Shown: in pieces, positions 17,842 through 26,187 of the stretch
Layout of the letters: the number at the start of each line of letters is the position of its first letter
Position numbering within the stretch: the first letter of the stretch is position 1
Assembly (NCBI RefSeq): GCF_008123515.1
Contig: NZ_VSSR01000029.1
Coordinates: 186,001-250,000 of the forward strand
Reading direction: 5' to 3'
DNA: 64,000 bases
Origin: Bradyrhizobium cytisi
GTDB lineage: Bacteria; Pseudomonadota; Alphaproteobacteria; Rhizobiales; Xanthobacteraceae
The notes under the pieces: generated by a model
Databases searched by the model: none
Told to the model about the DNA's origin: nothing
What the model saw: only the letters and a program-made list of their open reading frames with translations
Translations under genes and position numbers: made by a program

Positions 17842-18800
17842 GCAGCGATCGTTGGGGCATGCTGGCGCCGTGCATTGGCATACAAGGCTGCAACCGCACA
17901 GGAGGCCATCCGTGCGCGCGGCGAATCCGCACGCGACGTCAGGATGACCGGCACCCGGGCGCCGAGCACGATGCCGGCGCCGTCCGCCTTGGCGAAATAT
18001 GCGAGATTCTTCGCCAGCATGTTGCCGGATTCAAGATCGGGAACGACGAGTATTTGCGCCCGCCCGGCGACTTCGGACTTAATCCCCTTGATCCGCGCCG
18101 CCTCTTGATCGATGGCATTGTCGAATGCGAGCGGCCCGTCGAGCACACCGCCTGTGATCTGGCCCCGGTCCGCCATCTTGCAGAGTGCCGCGGCCTCGAT
18201 CGTCGACGGAATCTTGGACGTGACGGTTTCGACCGCCGATAGAATCGCAACGCGCGGCGATTTGCCGAAGCCGGCTTGCACATAAAGATCGATCGCGTTC
18301 TGGATGATGTCGCGTTTGGCGTCGAGATCCGGGAAGATATTGATGGCCGCATCTGTCACGAAGATGGTCTCGGCGTAGGCCGGCACGTCCATCACGAAGA
18401 CATGGCTGATGCGCCGCTCGGTGCGCAGGCCGCCGGCCTTGGCAGTGACGGCGCGCATCAGCTCGTCCGTGTGCAGACTGCCCTTCATCAGCAGTTCGCC
18501 CCTGCCTGCGTGGATCAGCTCGACCCCCCGAGTTGCAGATTCGTCGCTGTGCCTGGTATCGACGATCTCAAAGGCACCAATGTCGAGACTGTGCCTGCTG
18601 GCCGTATCACGGATCTTCGTGTCAGGCCCGACCAGGATCGGCCGAATAATGCCAGCCTGTGCGCTTTCGACGGCGCCGCGGAGCGATGTCTCGTCACAGG
18701 GATGCACGACGATTGTTGGGGCCAGCGGCACCGCCCTGGCGGCCGTGATCAGGCGATCGTATTTGCTGGGAGACTGCGTCTGCGTCGCGTCTGCTGACAT
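17838..18800 (-). CDS. Phosphate acetyl/butyryltransferase
   Basis: A 320-residue single-domain PTA/PTB enzyme that swaps CoA for phosphate on acetyl- or butyryl-CoA. Family regions visible are FVMDVPAYAETIFVTDAAINIFPD and the C-terminal KNLAYFAKADGAGIVLGARVPVILTSRAD. I choose the ATG at 18800 because AAGGAG precedes it; the longer frame begins with a TTG before the ribosome site. It lies between the DUF3141 gene (23 bp) and ackA (overlap). Whether acetyl or butyryl is preferred cannot be decided from sequence. Confidence 0.9.
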   Translation of the reverse strand: MSADATQTQSPSKYDRLITAARAVPLAPTIVVHPCDETSLRGAVESAQAGIIRPILVGPDTKIRDTASRHSLDIGAFEIVDTRHSDESATRGVELIHAGRGELLMKGSLHTDELMRAVTAKAGGLRTERRISHVFVMDVPAYAETIFVTDAAINIFPDLDAKRDIIQNAIDLYVQAGFGKSPRVAILSAVETVTSKIPSTIEAAALCKMADRGQITGGVLDGPLAFDNAIDQEAARIKGIKSEVAGRAQILVVPDLESGNMLAKNLAYFAKADGAGIVLGARVPVILTSRADSPRARMASCAVAALYANARRQHAPTIAA

Positions 18801-18823
18801 GAGACCGCTCCTTCCTACCAATG

Positions 18824-21052
18824 TTACGACGCCTTCGCTTTGGGATCGAAAGAGGCAACATTGGACGCCCTCCCCGACGTATCGCCGGCATCGAGACCGA
18901 ACAACGCCGCGACATGCTGCAGGCGGCTCGCGCGCTCACCCATGATTTCCTCACTGGCGGCCAGCACCTCGCCCACCGCCGCGAAGGCTGCGCGGCGCTG
19001 ATCGGCATCGTCGGGCAGCAACTTCGGGATCGCGGCCAACGCCGCCTCGCGATCAAGCAACAGCATGAAGAACTGCTCGCGGACCAGCATCTTGAACTCG
19101 GGCAGCGTCAATCGCGCTCCGTCGTAGTCGCGTCGAACCGACCGCAGCGCCTCGATGCTTCGCTCGTCCACCATTCCCCTCGCCGACCCGACATAAAGAA
19201 GCGCACGAATGGCCGCTTCTCGAAGTCCGCCTTCGCCGATCCTGGACTTGAGCTCCGAGATCCTCTTGTCAAGCATGTCGCGGTGTTCGGCGGGCATCTC
19301 GCGCCGGGGCGAGGGTTCGGCCTTCGGATCTATACCGACCGCCGCTTGAAGCGCCGGCGAGCCATAGACGTTGAGGAAGATCGCCTCGCTCAGCGCTTCC
19401 TGCGAATCGCGCCAGCTGTCCAACGCATGAACGATCTGCTTGGATATCTGCTCCTGAAACGCCAGAAACGGATTGTCCTTCGAAGCCGGCTTGCGGTTCT
19501 CTTCTATCCCGTCCGCGGCCGACTTTACCGCGGTCATCCAGGGATTCTGGCTGCTGAACGCCTCATACTGCGTGCGCAGCGGATGCAGATTTCGCATCAA
19601 CTCCGCCGTCTGCGGCGCCACGATGCCCTTGATCCAGGGGTGGACGAACTTTTGATAGGCGGCGAGATTGAGCTCCGAGACGCGCTTGGCGGCGGCAAAC
19701 CGCCGCTCGTCCTCGGGCGAATTGCCGCCCATGGCCCGGATGTCCGCGAGCGTCCGGGCCTCGCATCGCATCACCCACTGGCCGACGACGAGATCGGAAC
19801 TCGTAGTCTCCTCGCCCTTGGCTTCGAAGGTCGCTTCGTAGAGACCGGGCGGCAGCACGTCGATCAGATCGATATTGCTGGAAAACTCGGCGTGCTCCTT
19901 CTTGGCGACGCCGCCCGAGACGAAAATACCGAGATGGCCGACGCTTTCGTGAACGGTGTAGACGATGGTCTGCCCATAGGCCCTGATATCGTCGACATCG
20001 GCGTAGCAATCGAGGATCCAGCCGAGTGCCTGCTGCGGCGGCGTGATATTGTCGCCCTTCGAGCAGAACACCACGATCGGCGACCTGATGTTGCGCAGGT
20101 CCACCATCTGACCGTCCGACATCTTGATGTTGCCGGCAGCGAGGTTGTTGCCGACGAACAACTCGTCGACGATAAACTGGATCTCCTCGGCGTTTAGGTT
20201 GACGTGTCCGCCCCACCAGCGCTCGAACTCGAGATAACGCTCGGCCTCGCTGTCGACCTTCGAATAGACGTTGTACTGCTTGGTCCAGAGGGTGTTCGAG
20301 GGGTTCTGGCTCTCGAAATTCTGCACCAGCCAGGCGCCGTCGAATTTTCCGCCGCCGAGATCACTGACGAGGGCCGTGAGCCAGCTTCCGCCGAGCAGGC
20401 CGCCCGAATAGCGCATCGGATATTTGCCATGTACGCCCGCCCAGTAGGCGAGCGGCGCACCGGCGATGATCATCGGCCCAAACAGTTCGGGCCGTAGCGA
20501 CGCCAGGATCATGACCGCCCAGCCGGCCTGGCAATTGCCGATGACGCAGGGCTTGCCGTCGGCATCAGGATGGCGACTGATCACCTTCTCGATGAACAGC
20601 GCCTCGGCACGCGCGATGCGCTCGATCGTCTGTCCCGGCATCGGCTCCGGTAGGAAGCCGATGAAGTAGCAGGGATGCCCCGCCTTCATCGCGACGCCGA
20701 TCTCGCTGTCGGCCTTGAATCCGCCGATGCCCGGACCGTGTCCGGCGCGCGGATCGATCACGATGAACGGCCGCCGCGCAGGATCGATCTCGACGCCTGC
20801 TGACGGGATGATGCGGACAAGCGCGTAATTGACGGGTTCATCCAGCTGGCGGCCGTCGATGATCAACTCGGCGGCATATTGCAGGACGTGCGGTGCGGTC
20901 TGGGCGACGTGCTCTCGATACTGATCGCCGCGCCGGCGCATCACGTCGAGGAACAGGATGCTCCGTTGTCCGGCATCGACCATGTATTCGACCGCCGAGG
21001 CGACAAGTCCGGACATCGGACCACCTGGCAACGCAGGCATTTCCATCGACAT
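18824..21052 (-). CDS. DUF3141 protein, PHA-synthase-like alpha/beta hydrolase fold
   Basis: A 742-residue cytoplasmic protein. The first ~400 residues have the layout of a polyhydroxyalkanoate synthase: the lipase-like box is GNCQAG with Cys174 as nucleophile, the acid is Asp334 in SKGDNITPP, and His373 lies in VGHLGIF. The remaining ~350 residues are helical and not recognised. It lacks the overall length and spacing of a standard PhaC (about 560-600 residues), so it is a relative, not an ordinary PhaC. It leads the operon with Pta, AckA and FabI. The ATG is 62 bp from the centre of a FixK-like box and GAGG precedes it. Enzymatic activity is unproven. Confidence 0.85.
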   Translation of the reverse strand: MSMEMPALPGGPMSGLVASAVEYMVDAGQRSILFLDVMRRRGDQYREHVAQTAPHVLQYAAELIIDGRQLDEPVNYALVRIIPSAGVEIDPARRPFIVIDPRAGHGPGIGGFKADSEIGVAMKAGHPCYFIGFLPEPMPGQTIERIARAEALFIEKVISRHPDADGKPCVIGNCQAGWAVMILASLRPELFGPMIIAGAPLAYWAGVHGKYPMRYSGGLLGGSWLTALVSDLGGGKFDGAWLVQNFESQNPSNTLWTKQYNVYSKVDSEAERYLEFERWWGGHVNLNAEEIQFIVDELFVGNNLAAGNIKMSDGQMVDLRNIRSPIVVFCSKGDNITPPQQALGWILDCYADVDDIRAYGQTIVYTVHESVGHLGIFVSGGVAKKEHAEFSSNIDLIDVLPPGLYEATFEAKGEETTSSDLVVGQWVMRCEARTLADIRAMGGNSPEDERRFAAAKRVSELNLAAYQKFVHPWIKGIVAPQTAELMRNLHPLRTQYEAFSSQNPWMTAVKSAADGIEENRKPASKDNPFLAFQEQISKQIVHALDSWRDSQEALSEAIFLNVYGSPALQAAVGIDPKAEPSPRREMPAEHRDMLDKRISELKSRIGEGGLREAAIRALLYVGSARGMVDERSIEALRSVRRDYDGARLTLPEFKMLVREQFFMLLLDREAALAAIPKLLPDDADQRRAAFAAVGEVLAASEEIMGERASRLQHVAALFGLDAGDTSGRASNVASFDPKAKAS

Positions 21053-21107
21053 GTTTCGACCTCATCGTCGTGTCGATTTCATTCAAAGGCCTGCGCACCC
21101 GCCAATG

Positions 21108-21121
21108 TTGATTTAGGTCAA
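21108..21121 (-). promoter_or_regulatory. FixK/FNR-like box (one mismatch)
   Basis: TTGATTTAGGTCAA, a 9 of 10 match, lies with its centre 62 bp upstream of the DUF3141 ATG. It overlaps the stop codon of the AI-2E gene upstream. It would drive the DUF3141-pta-ackA-fabI unit. Confidence 0.65.
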
Positions 21122-22224
21122 CGCTCGACCGCCAGCTGCGCGGGCGGAACACGTTCCGTGCGGATCCAGGCGACCGTCAGCTCCCAGGCAACGGACAGAA
21201 TGATCGGTCCGATGAAGAGGCCGATGATGCCATGGACGAGGGTTCCGCCGATTACCCCGATCAGGATGACGAGTGCGGGCGTGGTCAGGCCGCGCCCCAT
21301 GACGAGCGGTTTCAGGATGTTATCGAGCACCGATACGATCACGAGAAACACCGTCAGCAGGAGCGCGATTGGAAACTCCTTGTCGGTCCAGATCCAGATG
21401 ATGACCGGCAGGATGACGATCGCTCCGCCGATCTGCACGATCGACAGCAACAGCACCACGAACGCCAGCAGTCCCGCGGCGCCGATGCCGGCCAGCTTGA
21501 AGCCAATGCCGGCGAGCAGGGATTGGACAATCGCGACGCCGATCACACCCTGGGCGACTGCACGGATGGTGGTACCGGCGAGGTCGAGAAAGTGTTCGCT
21601 CTGGTCCGGCACGATCCGTGACAGAAAATCGCGACCCGCAGCCACAAGCTGCGGACCATACGGAAACAGGACGCCCGCCACGACCACGGATAGCAGGAAT
21701 TTCACCGTTCCCACACCGGCATTGCCGGCAAATCCCAGCAACGTCGCCGCGAAGGGCTTGAGATACGGCACCACTTCGCGCAGAAGCGAACGAAGATTGG
21801 TCGAGGCCTGATCCCAGAGATCAAAAAGTTGAGGTCCGACGAGGGGCCAATCCTTGACCGATTGAGGTGGCGAGGGAACCAGTACCTCGCCCGCTGTCAT
21901 TTGCCCGGCAAGATCCCTGATCCCATCGACTGCGCCCATGCCAAGCCAGGTCGCGGGTCCGATAACAATTGCGAGACTGACGAGGGTGAGAATCCCCGCC
22001 GCAAGCTTCGGCCGGCCGCCGAGGATCTTGGCGAGGCGCTGAAACACCGGATTGAGCGCGACGGCGAGCACGACGCTCCAGGCCAGGATCGGCACAAACG
22101 GACGGATCAGAAGCAGCGTCCAGACGATCAGGACCGCGAGCAACCCCAGCCGGATCACAAGCTGGATGATCTCGTCTCCGGAGATGATCTGGCGAAGTGT
22201 TCTCACGGACGCGCCTTCAGCCAT
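21118..22224 (-). CDS. AI-2E family transporter (UPF0118 permease)
   Basis: A 368-residue protein with about eight membrane helices in the AI-2E/PerM pattern, including WSVVLAVALNPVFQRL near the N terminus and the late GLTTPALVILIGVIGGTLVHGIIGLFIG region. Family members export signal molecules or act as Na+/H+ antiporters; the name AI-2E does not prove AI-2 transport. I choose the start at 22224, since the longer frame begins inside the FixK box. It is monocistronic, with its own perfect FixK box. Confidence 0.85.
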   Translation of the reverse strand: MAEGASVRTLRQIISGDEIIQLVIRLGLLAVLIVWTLLLIRPFVPILAWSVVLAVALNPVFQRLAKILGGRPKLAAGILTLVSLAIVIGPATWLGMGAVDGIRDLAGQMTAGEVLVPSPPQSVKDWPLVGPQLFDLWDQASTNLRSLLREVVPYLKPFAATLLGFAGNAGVGTVKFLLSVVVAGVLFPYGPQLVAAGRDFLSRIVPDQSEHFLDLAGTTIRAVAQGVIGVAIVQSLLAGIGFKLAGIGAAGLLAFVVLLLSIVQIGGAIVILPVIIWIWTDKEFPIALLLTVFLVIVSVLDNILKPLVMGRGLTTPALVILIGVIGGTLVHGIIGLFIGPIILSVAWELTVAWIRTERVPPAQLAVER

Positions 22225-22273
22225 AGTCACGCATGTTGCAGGCAAGCCTAATCCCCGCTCTCGCGCGGCGATC

Positions 22274-22287
22274 TTGATCCAGATCAA
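22274..22287 (-). promoter_or_regulatory. FixK/FNR box (perfect)
   Basis: TTGATCCAGATCAA, an exact match. Its centre is 56 bp upstream of the chosen AI-2E start at 22224. Confidence 0.85.
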
Positions 22288-22310
22288 GTGAGTGGCGGGG
22301 TCGGCAGCTG

Positions 22311-23165
22311 TTATGGCTGCGGTCCCGAGAGGTTCATCTCACGCTCGGCCCGGAATACGTTGCCATAGAGACTTGCGATCCACTGGCGGCCACGCGACGT
22401 CACGTTGAGATAGCGTATCGCCGTCTGGATTTGCGGAGCAACATTGGTCCAATAGAACTGAGGATATTTGTAGACGATGTCCGCCGGCGTCGCGTAGCCC
22501 AGCGTCTTGTTGAGCCCAATCTCCTCGAATTCGTGGAACAGCGCATTCGTCTTTCTCAGATAGTTGGGATCGCCAAGCTGGCCTATCAGATCGGCGGCTC
22601 GCAGCAGCAACCCCTCTTCCTCGATCAAGCTGTCATTCGAGGACATCGTATAGGGAAACCGGGTATATTCGATGGCACGGGCCACCCGGTCCGCATCGAG
22701 CTGTTCGACGGAATCCAGCCGCTCGAGAACGAACAGTTTCGAGCGGTCGACATGGTAGGGAGCCAGCGCGGCATCGGACGATCCTCTTGGCAGGCGAACT
22801 GTGCCGCCATTCACGTCCGCAATGAACTCCTGGTCCTCGTCGCCATGGACGACGCCGCGCACATATCCGATGTCGTGAGCGAGGCAGGCCAGAATGAAGT
22901 TCGCATAGTCATTTGCCGTGGTCGGCCGCAACAGCGCGCGTCCGGTCAGGATGTCGTGCCCAGCAAGCGTCACGAGCAGCGTGTGCTCTATGTTGTGATA
23001 AAGCGCGTCGCTGTTGCCGATGCACTCCAATGCGAGCTTCGCCGCGAACGGAAGCAACTCGGTCAGACCGGCATGCGAAGCGCCAAACCGGTCCCTCGTT
23101 TCCGCGGTCAGAAACGCGCCCAACGCCTGCGAAACCAGTTCGGGAACTGTGATCATTAGGGACAT
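22311..23165 (-). CDS. HD-domain metal-dependent phosphohydrolase-like protein
   Basis: A 284-residue soluble protein with HD-domain metal-binding residues: the histidine of HNIEHT near residue 61 and the His-Asp pair in CLAHDIGY about 30 residues later. HD proteins hydrolyse phosphoesters such as nucleotides or cyclic nucleotides. There is no GYP motif and no second domain is recognised, so the substrate is open. A FixK-like box lies 72 bp upstream of the start, back to back with the box for the acetyltransferase. Confidence 0.8.
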   Translation of the reverse strand: MSLMITVPELVSQALGAFLTAETRDRFGASHAGLTELLPFAAKLALECIGNSDALYHNIEHTLLVTLAGHDILTGRALLRPTTANDYANFILACLAHDIGYVRGVVHGDEDQEFIADVNGGTVRLPRGSSDAALAPYHVDRSKLFVLERLDSVEQLDADRVARAIEYTRFPYTMSSNDSLIEEEGLLLRAADLIGQLGDPNYLRKTNALFHEFEEIGLNKTLGYATPADIVYKYPQFYWTNVAPQIQTAIRYLNVTSRGRQWIASLYGNVFRAEREMNLSGPQP

Positions 23166-23230
23166 CCGTTCAGCTTTCGCGGCGTGACATCTCGCGGGCG
23201 GCCATCATATTCCGCCGCAAAGCGAGGCGT

Positions 23231-23244
23231 TGATATGCGTCAAT
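23231..23244 (-). promoter_or_regulatory. FixK/FNR-like box (one mismatch)
   Basis: TTGATATGCGTCAA, a 9 of 10 match, with its centre 72 bp upstream of the HD-domain gene. A second, perfect box for the divergent acetyltransferase lies 115 bp to the right. Confidence 0.65.
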
Positions 23245-23345
23245 ACCCGCCTGGAGCATCGGATGGCTCCCAGCCCCATCCTTGGAAGAGTGATCCGGAG
23301 GATCGTGCCTGTGCCCAGATCGCTTTCGAGTTTTGCGCCGCTCTC

Positions 23346-23359
23346 TTGATCCAGATCAA
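23346..23359 (+). promoter_or_regulatory. FixK/FNR box (perfect)
   Basis: TTGATCCAGATCAA, an exact match. Its centre is 84 bp upstream of the acetyltransferase ATG at 23436. Confidence 0.85.
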
Positions 23360-23435
23360 GCGACCGCGACCGGAGGCGGCTCATGGGCGAAATTCTGGCA
23401 AGTGCGTCGCCCGGCCTCTCGACACCAGAACCCTC

Positions 23436-23969
23436 ATGTCGGACATCGCCAGTTACAGTTCAAGAGAGCACCTGCGCGACGGCAGCCCGGTCGAAGTTCG
23501 TGCACTTCGGCCGGAGGACGAGGCCAACATGCTCGCCGCGCTCGACCAGACGAGCGCGCAGTCGTTGCAGCGCCGCTTCTTCGCGATGAAGCGCCATTTC
23601 TCCGACAAGGAGCGCGCCTTCTTCATGGAGGTCGACTTCAGAAATCACGTCGCACTGGTGGTGCAGGCCGCGCAAGCCGGCCGGGACATCATCGTCGGAG
23701 GTGGTCGATACGTCGTCTTCGCACCTGGCCGGGCCGAGATGGCCTTCGTCGTCATCGATGCCTGGCAGGGACGAGGCGTCGGCTCCATCCTGATGGATCA
23801 CCTCGGCAGGATTGCCGGCGACGCCGGATTGAACGAGCTCACAGCTGAAGTGCTGCCCGAGAACAGGGCGATGCTGGCGGTGTTCGGCAAGTTCGGCTTC
23901 AGGCCGGCCGCGCGCAGCGACCCGCAGGCGGTCCATCTGGCGCTACGCCTCGGGCAAGCGAACCGGTGA
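23436..23969 (+). CDS. GNAT-family N-acetyltransferase
   Basis: A 177-residue GNAT protein. After VEVRALRPEDEANMLAAL comes the acetyl-CoA pyrophosphate loop in AWQGRGVGSILMDHL, then NRAMLAVFGKFGF, the usual end of the fold. Its sequence resembles the stand-alone domain found at the C terminus of acyl-CoA synthetase-type protein acetyltransferases. If so it could tune acyl-CoA enzymes such as those encoded nearby, but that is inference. The start is the ATG at 23436; the longer frame crosses both operators. Confidence 0.8.
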   Translation: MSDIASYSSREHLRDGSPVEVRALRPEDEANMLAALDQTSAQSLQRRFFAMKRHFSDKERAFFMEVDFRNHVALVVQAAQAGRDIIVGGGRYVVFAPGRAEMAFVVIDAWQGRGVGSILMDHLGRIAGDAGLNELTAEVLPENRAMLAVFGKFGFRPAARSDPQAVHLALRLGQANR

Positions 23970-24058
23970 TTAGGCAGAGCTACTATTCGGGCTGGTAAAT
24001 CCGAGTTCGAAACCTATCGCGCGTGCGAGCTCCGGGAGCGCAAGCACTCACGCCTTCG

Positions 24059-24072
24059 TTGATCTGGATCAA
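24059..24072 (+). promoter_or_regulatory. FixK/FNR box (perfect)
   Basis: TTGATCTGGATCAA, identical to the box at 2533. Its centre is 58 bp upstream of the ATG of the small exported protein at 24124. Confidence 0.85.
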
Positions 24073-24123
24073 CTCGCTGGTAGAGCAGTGGCCCGACTAC
24101 GGCTCCAGACAGAGGAGGCCAAA

Positions 24124-24363
24124 ATGAAGTTATCCATCGGACTAGCAGCCGCGTTGGTGACGATCGGATTCGTCTTCGCGAGTTCTGAAAGCGCCAATGC
24201 CGTCATATACTGCCAATACGTGGATTATCCCGCACATTGCGTCGCGAGACCGGGTGTCGTCTTGGGAGCGCGTCCCGTTGCTCGCGCTGCTGCACGCGAG
24301 GCGGTGCGGCCGGGCACTCCGGCGAACCGCGGCGGTCCGGTCGATCGCGTCGGCAGGCGCTGA
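24124..24363 (+). CDS. Small exported protein of unknown function
   Basis: A 79-residue protein with a clear signal peptide (hydrophobic residues 5-20, cleavage near ANA-VIY). The mature part has two cysteines (YCQYVDYPAHC) and an Arg/Pro/Gly-rich tail ending in RGGPVDRVGRR. This type is familiar from Bradyrhizobium genomes but has no assigned function. AGGAGG stands shortly before the ATG. The perfect FixK box 58 bp upstream predicts strong induction at low oxygen. Confidence 0.75.
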   Translation: MKLSIGLAAALVTIGFVFASSESANAVIYCQYVDYPAHCVARPGVVLGARPVARAAAREAVRPGTPANRGGPVDRVGRR

Positions 24364-24413
24364 TCAGCTTGCCGCGACAACGTCGCGAAAAGTGAGGGCC
24401 GGCGTTGCCGCCA

Positions 24414-24429
24414 GCCCCCTGAAGGGGGC
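24414..24429. terminator. Hairpin between convergent genes
   Basis: GCCCCC and GGGGGC form a six-base-pair GC stem with a TGAA loop between two converging genes. There is no long T run, so it may be only a partial terminator. Confidence 0.4.
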
Positions 24430-24442
24430 AGATCGGGAGAGG

Positions 24443-25198
24443 TCAGTACTTTGCGACGACCGGGTTGCCCCAGCCGAAGCGGTAGTTGAAGCGAAGCGTG
24501 ACCATGTCCACGTCCTGCGTGATCCGGTCGTTCACAAAAGCGGCAAGTCGCGGATCAGCGACTGTGAACGAATTATTCCGGTGCCCCATGAACAAATGGT
24601 CGTATTCGACACCCACCGACCAATTCGGGGTGAAGCCATACTCGAATCCAACACCAACGACACCACCCCAGCGGGTCGCGCTTTGCGCGGCGAGCTCGGC
24701 ACCGGACGCAGTATCAAGAACGCTGAGGCGGTTGTCTGTCACCGCCGCGCCGCCCTTCACGTAGAGCAGTGACGCATTCCAAGCGTAGCCGATCTGGCCG
24801 GTGAAGAGGCCGATGGCACTCGTTTTGGTGCGAGTGGAGAGCGTCGGATCGATGAGGCTGACGCGCTGGTTGCTGAGATCCGCCCAATCGCCCTGAGCTT
24901 CCAGACCAAACACCCACTGGCTGGCTTGCCAGCGATAACCGAGCTGGCCACCGATGACGCCACCGGATCGATCGCGGCAGCCGGAAGCGACGGCTACGCC
25001 AGCCGCGTCAAGGAAATCCACGCAGTTGTGGTTCTGCGCCCATCCACCATTGCCGCCGATATAGAAGCCGGTCCAGTTGTAGATCGGAGCGATCATCGGT
25101 GCCGGCGGCGGCGCCTTCACGGCCATATCGGCAGCCATGGCGGGCCCTACGGCGCCCAATGCCACCAGACAAACGGTTGTTAGCAGAAGCCTTTTCAT
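24443..25198 (-). CDS. Outer-membrane beta-barrel protein (Omp25/Omp31 type)
   Basis: A 251-residue outer-membrane protein. A signal peptide (MKRLLLTTVCLVALGAVG, cleavage after AMA) is followed by the typical rhizobial ADMAVKAPPPAP linker and NWTGFYIGGNGGW. Alternating beta strands run to the end, which closes with VTLRFNYRFGWG and a short tail. The start at 25198 is fixed by the signal peptide; the longer frame to 25336 is not credible. No FixK box is seen upstream, so this gene may be regulated differently from its neighbours. Confidence 0.88.
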   Translation of the reverse strand: MKRLLLTTVCLVALGAVGPAMAADMAVKAPPPAPMIAPIYNWTGFYIGGNGGWAQNHNCVDFLDAAGVAVASGCRDRSGGVIGGQLGYRWQASQWVFGLEAQGDWADLSNQRVSLIDPTLSTRTKTSAIGLFTGQIGYAWNASLLYVKGGAAVTDNRLSVLDTASGAELAAQSATRWGGVVGVGFEYGFTPNWSVGVEYDHLFMGHRNNSFTVADPRLAAFVNDRITQDVDMVTLRFNYRFGWGNPVVAKY

Positions 25199-25457
25199 CG
25201 TGCTTTCTCCTTGCCGGCCGCCTCTGACTGGCCGAAACGGCGGGTTTGTTGCAATGCAATGATTCCCCAACTTCCGGCTGAACTCTACGGGCGAGGGCGC
25301 AATCTCCGCGTGCCAAAATGGCAACACCCAAGACATTTCGCACTCGAGCTAATCTTTCTCGCTGACGAAGCCTCAATGATTTCGCCTGGTGTCCGAATGG
25401 AGGAAAGCCGCCTGCCGCTGGAGCTCGCTTCTTGGTATCGGCAACGATCGGTCGTGA
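25199..25457. other. Intergenic region upstream of the porin gene
   Basis: About 260 bp without a convincing gene. It must hold the porin promoter. No FixK box was found. Confidence 0.4.
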
Positions 25458-25739
25458 TCACGGCCCTTTCTCCGGGTCGCGCTTGTCCCCCTGGCCATCA
25501 ACCTCCTCGCCTTGGTCTTGCGCGATCCAGGACGGGATGTCGCCTGAGGGAATCAACTGTCGCGGCAAGAAGGGATTGAGCGTGCCCGCGAACACGATCA
25601 ATCCCTCATTGAACTTCTCTCGCGCGAAAGTCCTCGCGGCGGCTTCGCTCTCGAACGTGCGTGTCTCCCGGGGACTTCGCCGCTTCGGCAAGGTCCCGCG
25701 CTTGTGCACCTCGAACGTGACGTACCAGGTCTGCGGCAT
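25458..25739 (-). CDS. Small protein of unknown function
   Basis: A 93-residue soluble protein, MPQTWYVTFEVHKRG at its start, with an ESEAAARTFAREKFNEG helix that resembles small domains reading amphipathic strand-helix repeats. It ends in a hydrophilic, acidic tail. I recognise the type as common in Bradyrhizobium but know no function. No FixK box precedes it. Confidence 0.65.
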   Translation of the reverse strand: MPQTWYVTFEVHKRGTLPKRRSPRETRTFESEAAARTFAREKFNEGLIVFAGTLNPFLPRQLIPSGDIPSWIAQDQGEEVDGQGDKRDPEKGP

Positions 25740-25811
25740 GCGCCCGCTTCCGAATCGCGATCAAGCGGACATCTGTCGACCAACAACGACCGGCGAGATC
25801 ATGTTGGCGTC

Positions 25812-26075
25812 CTAGTAGCGCCGCTCTTCGCGGCGCTCCGTGCGTCCCTCACGCCTCTCCTCGCGCCGTTCGGTACGTCCCATACGCCGCTCTTGGCGGC
25901 GCTCGTGGCGCGCTCCCCGCCTCTCCTGGCGTCGTTCCATTCCGACTGTCTGCGCCGGCGCTTGTGTTCCGAACAGGAACGTACCGGATGCCGCCAGCCC
26001 GAGCGCAGCAGCCCATCCCAGCAAGGAAAGAGCCTCGCGACGACCGAGTCGTTCAAACCTTGACGTTTCACTCAT
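25812..26075 (-). CDS. Small Tat-type exported protein with Arg/Glu repeats
   Basis: An 87-residue protein. The N terminus has a twin arginine and hydrophobic run (GRREALSLLGWAAALGLAAS), which looks like a Tat or Tat-like signal. After a cleavage site near APA-QT, the last ~40 residues are a low-complexity array built on ERR and TERREERR units, with very high Arg and Glu. The start at 26075 is chosen because it leads directly into the signal. A FixK-like box lies 64 bp upstream. The function is unknown; the tail could bind polyanions or metals. Confidence 0.7.
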   Translation of the reverse strand: MSETSRFERLGRREALSLLGWAAALGLAASGTFLFGTQAPAQTVGMERRQERRGARHERRQERRMGRTERREERREGRTERREERRY

Positions 26076-26132
26076 GTCAGTTACTCCCGATCTTGAGGAC
26101 GTTTCAGTAGGCAATGCCTCGACGTGCATTCG

Positions 26133-26146
26133 TTGATCAATGTCAA
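26133..26146 (-). promoter_or_regulatory. FixK/FNR-like box (one mismatch)
   Basis: TTGATCAATGTCAA, a 9 of 10 match, with its centre 64 bp upstream of the Arg/Glu-repeat protein gene. Confidence 0.65.
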
Positions 26147-26187
26147 CGGTGGGCGTCCCACTCTGCAGACGCAACGAACGGAGACGC

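Noticed and set aside
24073..24105. GCTGGTAGAGCA resembling a tRNA D arm
   Set aside because: No acceptor, anticodon or T arm can be built around it.
25745..25770. A half-site CGAAT-N4-ATCAA upstream of the gene at 25739
   Set aside because: The left half has several mismatches to TTGAT; not better than chance.
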